Positions 1 through 8,724 of a stretch of 64,000 bases of DNA are shown piece by piece. The first letter of the stretch is position 1, and every line of letters starts with the position of its first letter. The position numbers and the translations under genes are program-made. The notes below the pieces were generated by a model. It saw only the letters and a program-made list of their open reading frames with translations, did no database searches and had not been told where the DNA came from. Source of the DNA: a bacterium 336/3. GTDB taxonomy: Bacteria; Bacteroidota; Bacteroidia; Cytophagales; Thermonemataceae. The stretch covers positions 2,751,521 to 2,815,520 of the forward strand of contig LJIE01000001.1 in assembly GCA_001281695.1 (NCBI GenBank), read 5' to 3'.

Positions 1-186
1 TTTCCCTCCTTTTATCCATTTGTAGGTCTTATTAGGGTCTGCTGTAATCTTACAATTTGTACAAGCTTCCACTGTACCTTCATACTCCTCTGTCTTTACC
101 TTTACAACTTTTGATTGGTATTGAGCATAAGTAGTACCTATTGACAATATTTGTAAGAATAATATTGTGTAAATGTGTCTTTTCAT
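1..186 (-). CDS. Exported protein of unknown function, N-terminal part only
   Basis: An open frame reads leftward from an ATG at 186 to the window edge, giving 62 residues with no stop. It begins with a basic start (MKRH), a hydrophobic stretch and TTYAQ, which looks like a signal peptide cleaved after Ala-Gln as is common in Bacteroidota. A CTNC pair follows at about residues 41-44, then TYKWIKGGK. The family cannot be fixed from this fragment; the end faintly resembles MORN/YwqK-type repeat proteins. The rest lies outside the window. Confidence 0.6.
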   Translation of the reverse strand, partial: MKRHIYTILFLQILSIGTTYAQYQSKVVKVKTEEYEGTVEACTNCKITADPNKTYKWIKGGK

Positions 187-376
187 ATTAAAATTGTGTG
201 TATTAAAGGGTTTATACTAAAAACTACTGTTTACGTAGTTATCACATTTTGTGCCGAATATAATAAAATTAGTAGAAACTCTTAAAGTTTTTTTAATTTT
301 TAGATAATCTGTCTTTCATAAAATTTCGCAAAATACTAAAAATCAGTTTTTTATTTTTTTACTAAAGTTTTGTATT

Positions 377-1183
377 TTACAAGTCTTTGTTTTTAAGGAA
401 AGTATAAACCAAGCCTATAAAAATCCCAATATATAGAAAGGCTGGAATAAGGCTCATAAAGCTTATTGTTTGTACAAAATCACCAGAATTTGGAATATAT
501 TTTGACAATGAAGGTTGAACTACGTTTAGGGGAGTATTGAAAGGAAAATAAGTAAGCCATTCTAAATGGTCTTTGTTGTAGGTTTTCCCAAGCAAGTAAA
601 TTTCAAATATACTATACCCCATCAAAGAAACTATAGCAAGCCCAGAACGTCTGATGAGTATCCCTAAAAGCAAACAAAAACACAGATAAACAGATACTTG
701 TAAAAAATAAACCCCCAAATAATAAATCTTATCAAAAAAGTAACTCAATGAGTCTATATTACTTGTTACGCCCAAAAATGTACAAGTTATCGCAACCACT
801 ACAGTTGATAGACCACTTAAAATAATTATTTGAGCAACTTTTGCCCATAAAAAATCTTTTCTATCCCAACCATCAATAATATTTTGCCGAGCCGTTTTAT
901 AAGTAAACTCATTGGTAATCATTGTGATAACTAACATTCCTAAAAAAACTCGTACAAAAACCGAGAGCCATGTTATATGCATCCAAACATCTGAAAACTC
1001 TGTAATAGGCAAATTTGGAATAGGTATTCCTGACCTTCTTATTTCTCCTTTTATAAACTTTGTCATGAAATAATCAAAAGAAGAAGCTATTAGGAGAATA
1101 CCTCCTATATGCAAGGCAAGCATTATCCAAAAACTACGATAACGGCGTAACTTAATCCACTCTATTTGAAGCAGTTGAATCAT
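377..1183 (-). CDS. ABC-2 type transporter permease
   Basis: The 268-residue protein has about six hydrophobic segments: one near residues 18-36, one near 73-90, then a group from about 110 to 200, and a last one near 240-262. This is the layout of ABC-2 family permeases. It starts only 3 bases after the stop of the upstream ATPase gene (1187-2077), so the two are cotranscribed and should form one inner-membrane transporter. The family usually exports drugs, lipids or polysaccharide, or serves gliding (GldF-like), but nothing here identifies the substrate. No clear terminator follows. Confidence 0.85.
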   Translation of the reverse strand: MIQLLQIEWIKLRRYRSFWIMLALHIGGILLIASSFDYFMTKFIKGEIRRSGIPIPNLPITEFSDVWMHITWLSVFVRVFLGMLVITMITNEFTYKTARQNIIDGWDRKDFLWAKVAQIIILSGLSTVVVAITCTFLGVTSNIDSLSYFFDKIYYLGVYFLQVSVYLCFCLLLGILIRRSGLAIVSLMGYSIFEIYLLGKTYNKDHLEWLTYFPFNTPLNVVQPSLSKYIPNSGDFVQTISFMSLIPAFLYIGIFIGLVYTFLKNKDL

Positions 1184-1186
1184 ATT

Positions 1187-2077
1187 TTAATCGTTGAGCA
1201 ATTCTAAAAATTTCTTCTCTAAACTTGTATGATGGGCATTGATTTGAGACAAAATAACACCTTGTTCATAGAAATATTTATTGAGGCTTGCTCCTGTTAT
1301 ATCATCAGAACAAGCAAGAATCAAAGAGGTATCTGTTTTATCTATTTTATGAATGATATTCCAATTTTTAGCTACTTCTTCCAGTTTTTGAAGGCTATCA
1401 GACTTTACTTCAAACGAATTTTGATTACCCAATAAATCAGCCACTTTGCCTTCATACAAAAGCTTTCCAGACCTCATGACAATCATGTGGTTACAAACTT
1501 TTTCTACTTCATCTAAAAGATGGCTGGCTAAAATGATGGTTTTTCCTTGTTTAGCAATATCTCTAATTAAGTTTCGTATATCTGCAATACCTTGAGGATC
1601 AAGACCATTGGTGGGTTCATCTAAAATAAGCACTTCGGGATCTGCTATCAGGGCTGCTGCAATAGCCAAACGTTGTTTCATACCCAATGAAAAAGTACTA
1701 AAAGCATAGTCTTTTCTTTCATAAAGTCCTACGGTTTTCAGTACTGATTCAATATTTTTTTCGTTAGCTTGTTTTATTTTAGCAACAATCAGCAAATTAT
1801 CTACAGCAGAAAGGTAAGGATAGAAAGTTGGTGTTTCTAAAATTGCTCCTATTTTTCTGCGTAAAGAGGCTTTAGGGCTTTCTCCAAACCAACTATAATC
1901 TCCTGATGTTGAATTAATTACACCTAAAACCATTCCCAAAGTAGTCGTTTTTCCACTTCCATTGGGTCCCAAAATTCCAAAGATACTTTGTTTAGGCACA
2001 GAAAAACTCAAGTCGTTTACAGCCTTGATTTTTCCATAATTTTTAGATAAATGATTAATCGTTAAAACAGACTCCAA
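1187..2077 (-). CDS. ABC transporter ATP-binding protein
   Basis: A 296-residue ATPase. Walker A is GPNGSGKTT near residue 38, the signature motif is FSLGMKQR (variant of LSGGQ), Walker B is VLILDEPTNGLDP, and the switch His is in ILASHLLDE. The last 80 residues form a C-terminal extension typical of CcmA/NatA-type exporters of the ABC-2 class. It powers the membrane partner encoded just downstream (377-1183). It lies 24 bases after kdsB and is probably in the same transcript. Substrate unknown. Confidence 0.93.
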   Translation of the reverse strand: MESVLTINHLSKNYGKIKAVNDLSFSVPKQSIFGILGPNGSGKTTTLGMVLGVINSTSGDYSWFGESPKASLRRKIGAILETPTFYPYLSAVDNLLIVAKIKQANEKNIESVLKTVGLYERKDYAFSTFSLGMKQRLAIAAALIADPEVLILDEPTNGLDPQGIADIRNLIRDIAKQGKTIILASHLLDEVEKVCNHMIVMRSGKLLYEGKVADLLGNQNSFEVKSDSLQKLEEVAKNWNIIHKIDKTDTSLILACSDDITGASLNKYFYEQGVILSQINAHHTSLEKKFLELLND

Positions 2078-2101
2078 ATCAGTTGAATTTAATATTGAGT
2101 A

Positions 2102-2866
2102 TTAATTTTTCAAAGCATCTATAAACTCCTTGATAGCAGGATGTTCTAAATCTTCAGGAACATCAATGCAATAACTTTCTATATCTGTAATAGTAACACG
2201 AATATTAAAACTATTTTCAAGCCAACGCAATTGTTCTAAGCCCTCAGCTTGTTCTAAATTAGAAGGATCAAGTTGTGTAATTTTCTCCAAAACATCACTT
2301 CTGTAAGCATACATACCTATATGCTTATAAAAGTCAAATTTCTGAAGCCACTGCTCTTTAGGAATTTGATGTAAATAAGGGATAGGGTGACGACTGAAAT
2401 AAACAGCTTCCCATTCAGCATCAATGACTACTTTTACTTCATTAGGGTCAAATAAAGTTTCATCATCATCTATTTTTTTAATAAGTGTGGCTAGTTCCAC
2501 ACCTTTTCTATCTAACAGAACATGAGCCAATGTATCTATTTGTTCTGGTTGAATAAATGGCTCATCTCCTTGTATATTGAGTACATAGTCAAAACTACCT
2601 TCTATTTTTTGAAGAGCCTCAAAACAACGATCTGTACCACTTGGATGTTTGGTGGATGTCATAATTGCTTCTCCTCCAAAATCAATCACATGCTCATAAA
2701 TTTTTTTGTGGTCCGTAGCGACCACCAATTTTGATAAAGAATTTGATTGAATAGCCTGCTCATATACACGCTGAACCATTGATTTTCCTTTAATTTCATG
2801 TAATGCTTTTGCAGGAAAACGAGTGGAAGCATAACGAGCGGGTATTACTCCTAAAATGGAAGTCAT
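2102..2866 (-). CDS. kdsB: 3-deoxy-manno-octulosonate cytidylyltransferase (CMP-KDO synthetase)
   Basis: This 254-residue enzyme activates KDO with CTP to make CMP-KDO for lipid A-core assembly, so the cell makes an outer membrane with KDO-containing LPS. The nucleotide-binding start VIPARYASTRFPAKAL is typical of KdsB, as are ATDH and NIQGDEPFI. Length matches the family (about 250). A good promoter lies upstream at 2895-2925. It is the first gene of a likely three-gene unit with the ABC transporter genes at 377-2077; a role of that transporter in envelope biogenesis would fit but is inference. Confidence 0.96.
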   Translation of the reverse strand: MTSILGVIPARYASTRFPAKALHEIKGKSMVQRVYEQAIQSNSLSKLVVATDHKKIYEHVIDFGGEAIMTSTKHPSGTDRCFEALQKIEGSFDYVLNIQGDEPFIQPEQIDTLAHVLLDRKGVELATLIKKIDDDETLFDPNEVKVVIDAEWEAVYFSRHPIPYLHQIPKEQWLQKFDFYKHIGMYAYRSDVLEKITQLDPSNLEQAEGLEQLRWLENSFNIRVTITDIESYCIDVPEDLEHPAIKEFIDALKN

Positions 2867-2894
2867 AAAATTATGGTAATAATTGGTTTTGTTT

Positions 2895-2925
2895 CAAAAG
2901 TAGTCAAAAATATATTTTTACCAAA
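2895..2925 (-). promoter_or_regulatory. Bacteroidota-type promoter of kdsB
   Basis: On the minus strand TTTG (2925-2922), a 19-base spacer and TACTTTTG (2902-2895) match the -33/-7 consensus TTTG/TAnnTTTG used by the primary sigma factor of Bacteroidota. It ends 29 bases before the kdsB start codon. Confidence 0.75.
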
Positions 2926-2984
2926 GAATACCTTATAAAATGTATTTTTTCATATACTCAGGAAAAAAAAATATTCGTTTATTG

Positions 2985-3013
2985 TTGCACCCTTTCCAAA
3001 ATCTTTAAATTTG
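2985..3013 (+). promoter_or_regulatory. Promoter of the NTF2-like exported protein gene
   Basis: TTG (2985-2987), an 18-base spacer and TAAATTTG (3006-3013) fit the Bacteroidota -33/-7 consensus. Because the -7 element ends 1 base before the ATG at 3015, that codon cannot be the normal start; translation should begin at 3045. Confidence 0.75.
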
Positions 3014-3044
3014 GATGAGTCTTTCATTTAACTTTAAAAACTTT

Positions 3045-3503
3045 ATGAAGAAAAATGTTTTGTTCGTCTTTTTGTTTTTTTCATTTGGATTATTGGTACA
3101 GGCTCAGGATAAAAAACTGATAAAAGAAGCCCTTGACAACTATTTTCAAGGCTATATTCAGAATGATTCTGTTATTTTACAGAAATCGTTTGAACTTGAT
3201 TATGGGCATATGAAAGGGATTGGTAAAAATAAGCTCTCTCAAGATAGCCTCTGGACAAGAAATTTTGATGTGGTTGTGAGGCGTTGGGCAACCAAAACAC
3301 CTTTTACAGATGCTCAGAAAAAGAAAAGTTATTACAAAATCTTGTCTTTGGATATTGTAGAAGAAAAAATGGCTGTTGTAAAAATCAAAATACAACTTGG
3401 TGATCGTCTGTTTATTGACTATTTGTCTCTATATAAAATCAATGGTATTTGGAAAATTGTCAATAAAATATTTGTAGAACTTCCTGCTTCTAACAAAAAT
3501 TAA
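3045..3503 (+). CDS. Exported NTF2-like (lumazine-binding-like) protein
   Basis: Translation most likely starts at 3045, giving 152 residues that open with a signal peptide (MKKNVLFVFLFFSFGLLVQAQ). An in-frame ATG at 3015 is rejected because it lies at the promoter. The mature part reads as one small alpha/beta cone: an early helix (LIKEALDNYFQGYIQND), KSFELDYGHMKG, and C-terminal strands ending in NGIWKIVNKIF. This is the pattern of the putative lumazine-binding/SnoaL-like NTF2 superfamily. Such proteins bind small ligands or act as cyclases; no specific function can be given. It is followed 18 bases later by the isochorismatase-family gene. Confidence 0.75.
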   Translation: MKKNVLFVFLFFSFGLLVQAQDKKLIKEALDNYFQGYIQNDSVILQKSFELDYGHMKGIGKNKLSQDSLWTRNFDVVVRRWATKTPFTDAQKKKSYYKILSLDIVEEKMAVVKIKIQLGDRLFIDYLSLYKINGIWKIVNKIFVELPASNKN

Positions 3504-3521
3504 TTTAAAAATTTTAGATAT

Positions 3522-4307
3522 ATGCAAAAAAATGCTCTGCTAATTATTGATGCTCAATATGATTTTTGCAACCCTAAAGGGGCTTTATATGTGCAAGGGG
3601 CAGACAAAGATATGGAACGATTGTCTCAGTTTATTCAAAATAATATTTTCCAACTCCATCAGATTTTTTTAAGCATTGATAATCACACCATTAATGATAT
3701 TGCTCATCCGAGTTTTTGGGAAGATAACCACAAAAAACACCCTACTCCTTTTACACAAATTATAAGCCAAGATGTACGTACAGGCAAATGGAAAGCTCGT
3801 TTCGAGCCTGAGAAAAGCCTTGAATATTTAGAAAAACTTGAAAAAGATGGAAAATTCATACATTTTATTTGGAATCCTCATTGTTTGATTGGGTCTTTGG
3901 GGGCATCTATAGATGAAAGAATTATGCAAGCTACACTGGCTTGGTCTAAGGTTTCAGGAAAAGATTATATTGCTTTTTATAAAGGCATGTACCCATATTC
4001 TGAGCATTTTGGTATCTTTGCAGCCCAAATTCCTGATGAAACTGTTGTAGAAACTCAATTAAACAAAAACCTGATTAACAGTCTTTTGCAATATGAGAAA
4101 GTTTATGTAGCTGGTGAAGCCAAATCACATTGTGTGGCTACAAGCATCCAGCAAGCCATTGATTTTGCCCCTGAACTAGTTCAAAAAATGGTAATTATAG
4201 AAGATTGTATGTCTGATGTAGCAGGTTTAGGGTATTTAGGTGAGCCAGTTTACAAAAAAGCCAAAGCTCTTGGAGTAGCATTCATTAATTCTAAAACTTT
4301 TATTTAG
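3522..4307 (+). CDS. Isochorismatase-family cysteine hydrolase (nicotinamidase-like)
   Basis: The 261-residue protein has the cysteine hydrolase layout: Asp10 in ALLIIDAQYDF, a lysine/WNPHC region after the beta strand FIHFIWNPHC, and the nucleophile Cys204 in AGEAKSHCVATS. Family members include nicotinamidase (PncA, about 210 residues), and metal-ligand candidates (Asp53/His55 in SIDNH) are present. It is longer than E. coli PncA by about 50 residues, with an insert between residues 70 and 150. Nicotinamide salvage is the best guess, but other amidase substrates are possible. Start and stop are clear; its end overlaps the 3' end of the convergent methyltransferase gene by 4 bases. Confidence 0.8.
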   Translation: MQKNALLIIDAQYDFCNPKGALYVQGADKDMERLSQFIQNNIFQLHQIFLSIDNHTINDIAHPSFWEDNHKKHPTPFTQIISQDVRTGKWKARFEPEKSLEYLEKLEKDGKFIHFIWNPHCLIGSLGASIDERIMQATLAWSKVSGKDYIAFYKGMYPYSEHFGIFAAQIPDETVVETQLNKNLINSLLQYEKVYVAGEAKSHCVATSIQQAIDFAPELVQKMVIIEDCMSDVAGLGYLGEPVYKKAKALGVAFINSKTFI

Positions 4308-4960
4308 ATTTCTAAGCAGTTATTTGGTTGATAAAAAATGGTTGTAGAGGAATTCATGGCTACAATTGGTGTATTTCCAACAAAATCTATCCTTTTATAA
4401 CCTCTTTCATTTAAAAAATCTGTACCTTTCTGATAATCAGGTCTATCACTATTATCTAAAATAATGATTCCTCCCTCTTTTAAATACTTTTCTGATTGAA
4501 TAATACAATGATTTCTATCTCTTCCATCTACAATTACAATATCATATAATTTGGAAGTTTCTGCAATAGCTTGAGCATATTTACCATTTTCATCTTCTTG
4601 AACAGAATGATATGTAATGGTTACTGTTTTAGGCATTTTTGGACGCAAATACTCCACCCAATTTTTATCTCCTTCTACTGCATCAACTGATTTTACTCTT
4701 TCAGCTAACCATAATGTAGAATTACCACATCCATATTCAAATATATCAAAGTGAGGTTTTAGTCTGTTCTGTAAAAAATGAATAGCACTATAAGTAAACC
4801 AAGGTATAGGTTTTTTATGATTATCAACTGATTGCTTTGTATAAAAGCTTTTAAACCATCCTTCATCTTTTAACCCACTTTTTAAGGTAAGTTGTACATA
4901 AGCTCCTAGTTTTAGGAAGTTTAATATATTCCAAATAATTTTTTTTGTAATTTTTAACAT
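4304..4960 (-). CDS. SAM-dependent methyltransferase-like protein
   Basis: A 218-residue soluble protein with a Rossmann methyltransferase core: motif I FEYGCGNSTLWLAE (about residues 94-107), an acidic residue ending strand 2 (DAVEGD), and motif IV-like IVIVDGRDR, followed by GGIIILDNSDR. This resembles the class I methyltransferases often found in glycan or small-molecule modification. The substrate is unknown. The gene is alone on its strand between two plus-strand genes. Confidence 0.7.
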   Translation of the reverse strand: MLKITKKIIWNILNFLKLGAYVQLTLKSGLKDEGWFKSFYTKQSVDNHKKPIPWFTYSAIHFLQNRLKPHFDIFEYGCGNSTLWLAERVKSVDAVEGDKNWVEYLRPKMPKTVTITYHSVQEDENGKYAQAIAETSKLYDIVIVDGRDRNHCIIQSEKYLKEGGIIILDNSDRPDYQKGTDFLNERGYKRIDFVGNTPIVAMNSSTTIFYQPNNCLEI

Positions 4961-5033
4961 TGTAATTCCAAGAAATTTTGAACAAAATAAAGGATATAAA
5001 TTTATATTTAACTTACAATTAATTGTTTTTTTT

Positions 5034-5041
5034 TATCTTTG
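5034..5041 (+). promoter_or_regulatory. -7 element upstream of the deoxyhypusine-synthase-like gene
   Basis: TATCTTTG fits the Bacteroidota -7 element TAnnTTTG, 35 bases before the ATG at 5077. No convincing -33 TTG was found at the right distance. Its position inside the longer open frame (from 5023) argues for the start at 5077. Confidence 0.5.
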
Positions 5042-5076
5042 CCGAAAATTATAAACTCCATAAAATAAACCCTTAT

Positions 5077-6048
5077 ATGAAAGGACCTATTTCTCAGTTC
5101 ATTGACCACCATTACAGACACTTTAATGCTGCTGCTTTAAAAGATGCTGCCAACGGTTACATTAAACACCTTGCAGAAGGAGGTAAAATGATGGTTACTC
5201 TGGCAGGTGCTATGAGTACAGCCGAACTTGGTGTCTCGCTTGCCGAAATGATTCGTCAAGGGAAAGTAGATATTATTTCGTGTACTGGTGCTAACCTTGA
5301 AGAAGACTTGATGAACTTGGTTGCTCACTCTCATTACAGACGTATCCCTAATTATAGAGACCTTACACCAGAACAAGAATGGGAATTATTGGAAAAAGGT
5401 TTGAACCGTGTAACAGATACTTGTATTCCTGAAGAAGAAGCTTTCAGAAGATTACAAAAACATATTTATGAACTTTGGAAAAAGGCTGATACCAATGGTG
5501 AAAGATATTTACCACATGAGTTTATGTATCAGATGATCAATAGTGGTGTTTTAAAACAATACTACGAAATTGATCCTAAAGATAGCTGGATGGTAGCTGC
5601 TGCTGAAAGAAATTTGCCTATTGTTGTAGGTGGTTGGGAAGATAGTACCATGGGAAATATTTTTGCAAGTTATGTAATTAAAAATGATGTGAAAGCAACC
5701 ACTATGAAAAGTGGTATTGAATATATGGTGTGGCTTTCTGATTGGTACAGAAACAACAGTGCTGGTAAAGGTGTTGGTTTCTTCCAAATTGGTGGTGGTA
5801 TTGCTGGCGACTTCCCTATTTGTGTTGTACCCATGATGTATCAAGATTTAGAGTGGCATGATGTTCCCTTTTGGAGCTATTTCTGCCAAATTAGTGATTC
5901 TACTACTTCTTATGGTTCTTATTCGGGTGCTGTACCCAACGAGAAAATCACTTGGGGTAAATTGGATATTCATACACCCAAATACATTGTAGAAAGTGAT
6001 GCAACCATTGTTGCTCCACTTATTTTTGCGTATGTAATGGGATTATAG
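5077..6048 (+). CDS. Deoxyhypusine synthase family protein
   Basis: Starting at 5077 (MKGPISQFIDHHYRHF) the protein has 323 residues. The family uses NAD and spermidine to transfer or rearrange an aminobutyl group. Seen here are the NAD-binding signatures MVTLAGAMSTAELG and FFQIGGGIAGDFPI, and the active-site region SYSGAVPNEKITWGKL, in which Lys295 aligns with the catalytic Lys of eukaryotic deoxyhypusine synthase (SWGK motif). Bacteria have no eIF5A, so bacterial members are thought to act in polyamine metabolism, for example homospermidine formation. An upstream ATG at 5023 lies before a -7 element and is not used here. Confidence 0.9.
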   Translation: MKGPISQFIDHHYRHFNAAALKDAANGYIKHLAEGGKMMVTLAGAMSTAELGVSLAEMIRQGKVDIISCTGANLEEDLMNLVAHSHYRRIPNYRDLTPEQEWELLEKGLNRVTDTCIPEEEAFRRLQKHIYELWKKADTNGERYLPHEFMYQMINSGVLKQYYEIDPKDSWMVAAAERNLPIVVGGWEDSTMGNIFASYVIKNDVKATTMKSGIEYMVWLSDWYRNNSAGKGVGFFQIGGGIAGDFPICVVPMMYQDLEWHDVPFWSYFCQISDSTTSYGSYSGAVPNEKITWGKLDIHTPKYIVESDATIVAPLIFAYVMGL

Positions 6049-6055
6049 ATTTTTT

Positions 6056-6129
6056 GAGCCAAGAGTCAGAAAGCAAGGCTATTGAGATAAAATGTTTATT
6101 TTTGATTCTTGTTTCATGTTTCTTGGCTC
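6056..6129. repeat. Imperfect inverted intergenic repeat
   Basis: GAGCCAAGA (6056-6064) and its exact reverse complement TCTTGGCTC (6121-6129) bracket 56 bases rich in CAAG/CTTG words between the deoxyhypusine-synthase-like gene and the ATP synthase operon. It may form a long hairpin that separates the two transcripts. No protein is encoded. Confidence 0.4.
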
Positions 6130-6159
6130 TTGTTTCCTCATTCTTAAATCTAAAAAACT

Positions 6160-6369
6160 ATGCCTCGCAAAAAGAAAACAGAAGAAACGGAAAACCAACT
6201 CCCCAAAGTTCATAAAGAATTAGAAGGTTTTGATATAAAAATCAATGCTTTTGGAGAAATTGTTTCCTCACTTGATATTGAAAAAATCAATGAGTTTTTG
6301 AATAAGAATGTAGATGATAAAAAATTAAAGCATCTCAAAAAAGGAAAAGATGATAAAAAAAATACCTGA
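6160..6369 (+). CDS. Small charged protein at the head of the ATP synthase operon
   Basis: A 69-residue protein with no membrane segment. The ends are very basic (PRKKK at the start, KKLKHLKKGKDDKKNT at the end) and the middle holds a short segment DIKINAFGEIVSSLDIEKINEFLNK that may form a strand-helix unit. Its 3' end overlaps the next gene (6350-6778) by 20 bases, which indicates translational coupling. It sits where accessory genes such as atpZ lie in other operons, but it is not a two-membrane-helix AtpZ. No family was recognised. Confidence 0.65.
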   Translation: MPRKKKTEETENQLPKVHKELEGFDIKINAFGEIVSSLDIEKINEFLNKNVDDKKLKHLKKGKDDKKNT

Positions 6370-6778
6370 TTTAGTACAAATTTCATTGATTACAGTTTTA
6401 CTAGCCGTTTTATTAGCTCTTGATGATTTTGTACTTGCTAGTCCCTTATTACACGAATACAAATGGTATTTGCTTTTGTTTTTTGCTGTACAATCTATAT
6501 TGACCACATTTATAACAAGCCAAGGACTTACAAAAGACCCCGAATATTTTCAAGGTTTCTTTTTTTCTGCAATGCTTGTAAGAATGTTTTTAAGTATTGG
6601 TGTGATATTTTTTGCTGTTTATCAAGGGGTTATCAGTCCTTTTTTGTTTGTAGGCACATTTTTTATTTTATATTTTTGCTTTGTATCGTTTGAAATTTAT
6701 TCGTTATTATATAACTTGCGAGCCAATTCAGGAAAAAGCCCTGAAGAAGAGCAACAAGCCCAAAATTTAAACTTTTAA
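6350..6778 (+). CDS. AtpI-like membrane protein of the ATP synthase operon
   Basis: A 142-residue protein with four hydrophobic segments at about residues 8-28, 38-58, 70-95 and 100-122, followed by a polar tail rich in Glu and Gln. Size, topology and place directly before atpB match the poorly conserved subunit I (AtpI), which helps c-ring assembly or Mg/Ca uptake in other bacteria. Sequence alone is too weak to prove orthology. It overlaps the upstream small gene by 20 bases and ends 20 bases before atpB. Confidence 0.65.
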   Translation: MIKKIPDLVQISLITVLLAVLLALDDFVLASPLLHEYKWYLLLFFAVQSILTTFITSQGLTKDPEYFQGFFFSAMLVRMFLSIGVIFFAVYQGVISPFLFVGTFFILYFCFVSFEIYSLLYNLRANSGKSPEEEQQAQNLNF

Positions 6779-6798
6779 TTCTGTCTCAATATATAGAT

Positions 6799-7890
6799 AT
6801 GTACGCTGCTATTCGCTTGTTTTTAGTTGGTATTTTGCTTACTTTTTCGCTTAATACTTTTGCCCAACACGAAGAAAAAGAATTTAATGCTGGAGATTTG
6901 ATTCTTCATCACATTGCTGACTCTCATGAGTGGCATTTTGCAACTGCTGGTGAAACTCATATCACACTTCCTTTGCCTGTAATCCTTTATACAGATAATG
7001 GTCTTGATATATTTTCTTCTTCAGAATTTCATCATGCAGAGAAAAAAGAAATCACAAATGAAAAGGGAGAAAAAGAACACGCTGTAGTTCTTAAAAGAGA
7101 AAAAGGTACTTATGTGATGACTCATGACCACATAACTTTAGAAAATGGTGGAAAATTATATGACTTTTCCGTTACTAAAAATGTAGCTTCTTTATTTATA
7201 AGTGCTATTTTACTTTTAGTAGTATTCTTTAGTGTTGCTGGTGCTTACAAGAAAAATGCTGGTAAAGCTCCTAAAGGAATGCAATCCTTCTTTGAGCCTA
7301 TTTTTGTATTTATTCGTGATGAAATTGCTGTCCCAAATATTGGTAAAAAACATGAGCGTTTCATGCCGTATTTAATGACTGTATTCTTCTTCATTTGGTT
7401 TAACAACTTATTAGGCTTGATGCCTGGTGGAGCTAACCTTACAGGAAATATAGCTGTTACATTTACTTTAGCTATCTTAACACTTGTTGTTACTTTATTT
7501 AGCTCAAATAAATACTACTGGCAACACATCTTCAATACTCCTGGTGTACCTTGGTGGTTAAAAACTTTGGTGCCTATTATGCCTCTTGTAGAATTGATTG
7601 GTGTATTTACGAAGCCATTCTCTTTAATGGTTCGTCTTTTTGCAAACATCACCGCAGGACACATCATTATTTTGAGTTTACTTTCACTAATATTTTTGTT
7701 TAAGAGTTATGCAGTAGCTCCTGTAAGTGTGGCATTTGCTGTAGTAATGAACTGCTTAGAATTATTTGTAGCTCTTTTACAAGCTTATGTATTTACCTTA
7801 CTTTCAGCGATGTATTTTGGTGGAGCAGTAGAAGAACATCATCATGAGGAACATCACCATGATGGCAAACACGAAGTACATCACGCATAA
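6799..7890 (+). CDS. atpB: F0F1 ATP synthase subunit a
   Basis: The 363-residue protein is subunit a, the stator half of the proton channel. A signal peptide (ends FSLNTFAQ) precedes a periplasmic domain of about 100 residues, a feature of Bacteroidota AtpB. Membrane helices begin near residue 134. The essential arginine lies in FSLMVRLFANITAGHIII, and the last helix pair ends in ALLQAYVFTLLSAMYFGGAV. The C-terminus is a histidine- and glutamate-rich tail (EEHHHEEHHHDGKHEVHHA). Length is above that of E. coli (271) because of the extra N-terminal domain. Confidence 0.96.
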   Translation: MYAAIRLFLVGILLTFSLNTFAQHEEKEFNAGDLILHHIADSHEWHFATAGETHITLPLPVILYTDNGLDIFSSSEFHHAEKKEITNEKGEKEHAVVLKREKGTYVMTHDHITLENGGKLYDFSVTKNVASLFISAILLLVVFFSVAGAYKKNAGKAPKGMQSFFEPIFVFIRDEIAVPNIGKKHERFMPYLMTVFFFIWFNNLLGLMPGGANLTGNIAVTFTLAILTLVVTLFSSNKYYWQHIFNTPGVPWWLKTLVPIMPLVELIGVFTKPFSLMVRLFANITAGHIIILSLLSLIFLFKSYAVAPVSVAFAVVMNCLELFVALLQAYVFTLLSAMYFGGAVEEHHHEEHHHDGKHEVHHA

Positions 7891-7899
7891 AAATATAGG

Positions 7900-8424
7900 A
7901 TGAATATTGTAGTTGAGCAATTTTTCTTTGAAGATTGGGGAAGTAATAGTACATGGGGAATTGTTTTGGCAGAAAGTCCAAATTGGGTACTTATTCAAAC
8001 TTTACCATTAGACTATATTATAGATGGCTTCAAAGTTTTAAATAAAAATGAAATCGTTAAAAGAGAACGTGATTCAGAAGCTTATCAAATAGAGCGTGTT
8101 CTCAAATTAAAAAAATATGAGTCTCAAATACCTCAAAATTTCACTTTTGGAACAACCCAAGAGATTATGAAATGGGTAGAAGATAATTATGAAATAGTTG
8201 GTTTTCAAGATGATATAGAAGGTGAAACCTTTTTTGGGAAAATACGAGAAGTAAAGCAAGAGGAAGATACTTTTTTTATTAGTTCTATTGACCCACAAGG
8301 CTTACTTGATAGTGAATTTGACTACGAATTTAGTTTTGATACAGTAAGAGTCATTAGTTTTGGTGATGATTACTTCAATTCTTTGAAATTACTTTGGAAA
8401 GATAATATAAACGACAGACGATAA
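7900..8424 (+). CDS. Hypothetical protein inserted between atpB and atpE
   Basis: A 174-residue soluble acidic protein that starts 9 bases after atpB and ends 43 bases before atpE on the same strand. It has no signal peptide and no membrane helix. Visible features are an aromatic-rich start (FFFEDWGSNSTWGIVLAESPNWVLIQTLP), which looks like a beta-rich WYL- or Sm-like barrel segment, repeated later in GETFFGKIREVKQEEDTFFISSIDPQG. The spacing implies cotranscription with F0 genes. No known ATP synthase subunit or assembly factor of this kind is recognised, so it may be a lineage-specific factor or a chance insertion. Confidence 0.75.
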   Translation: MNIVVEQFFFEDWGSNSTWGIVLAESPNWVLIQTLPLDYIIDGFKVLNKNEIVKRERDSEAYQIERVLKLKKYESQIPQNFTFGTTQEIMKWVEDNYEIVGFQDDIEGETFFGKIREVKQEEDTFFISSIDPQGLLDSEFDYEFSFDTVRVISFGDDYFNSLKLLWKDNINDRR

Positions 8425-8449
8425 TATAATTTAAAACCTTTTTGTTTAA

Positions 8450-8716
<267 letters not shown>

Positions 8717-8724
8717 GCACACAC

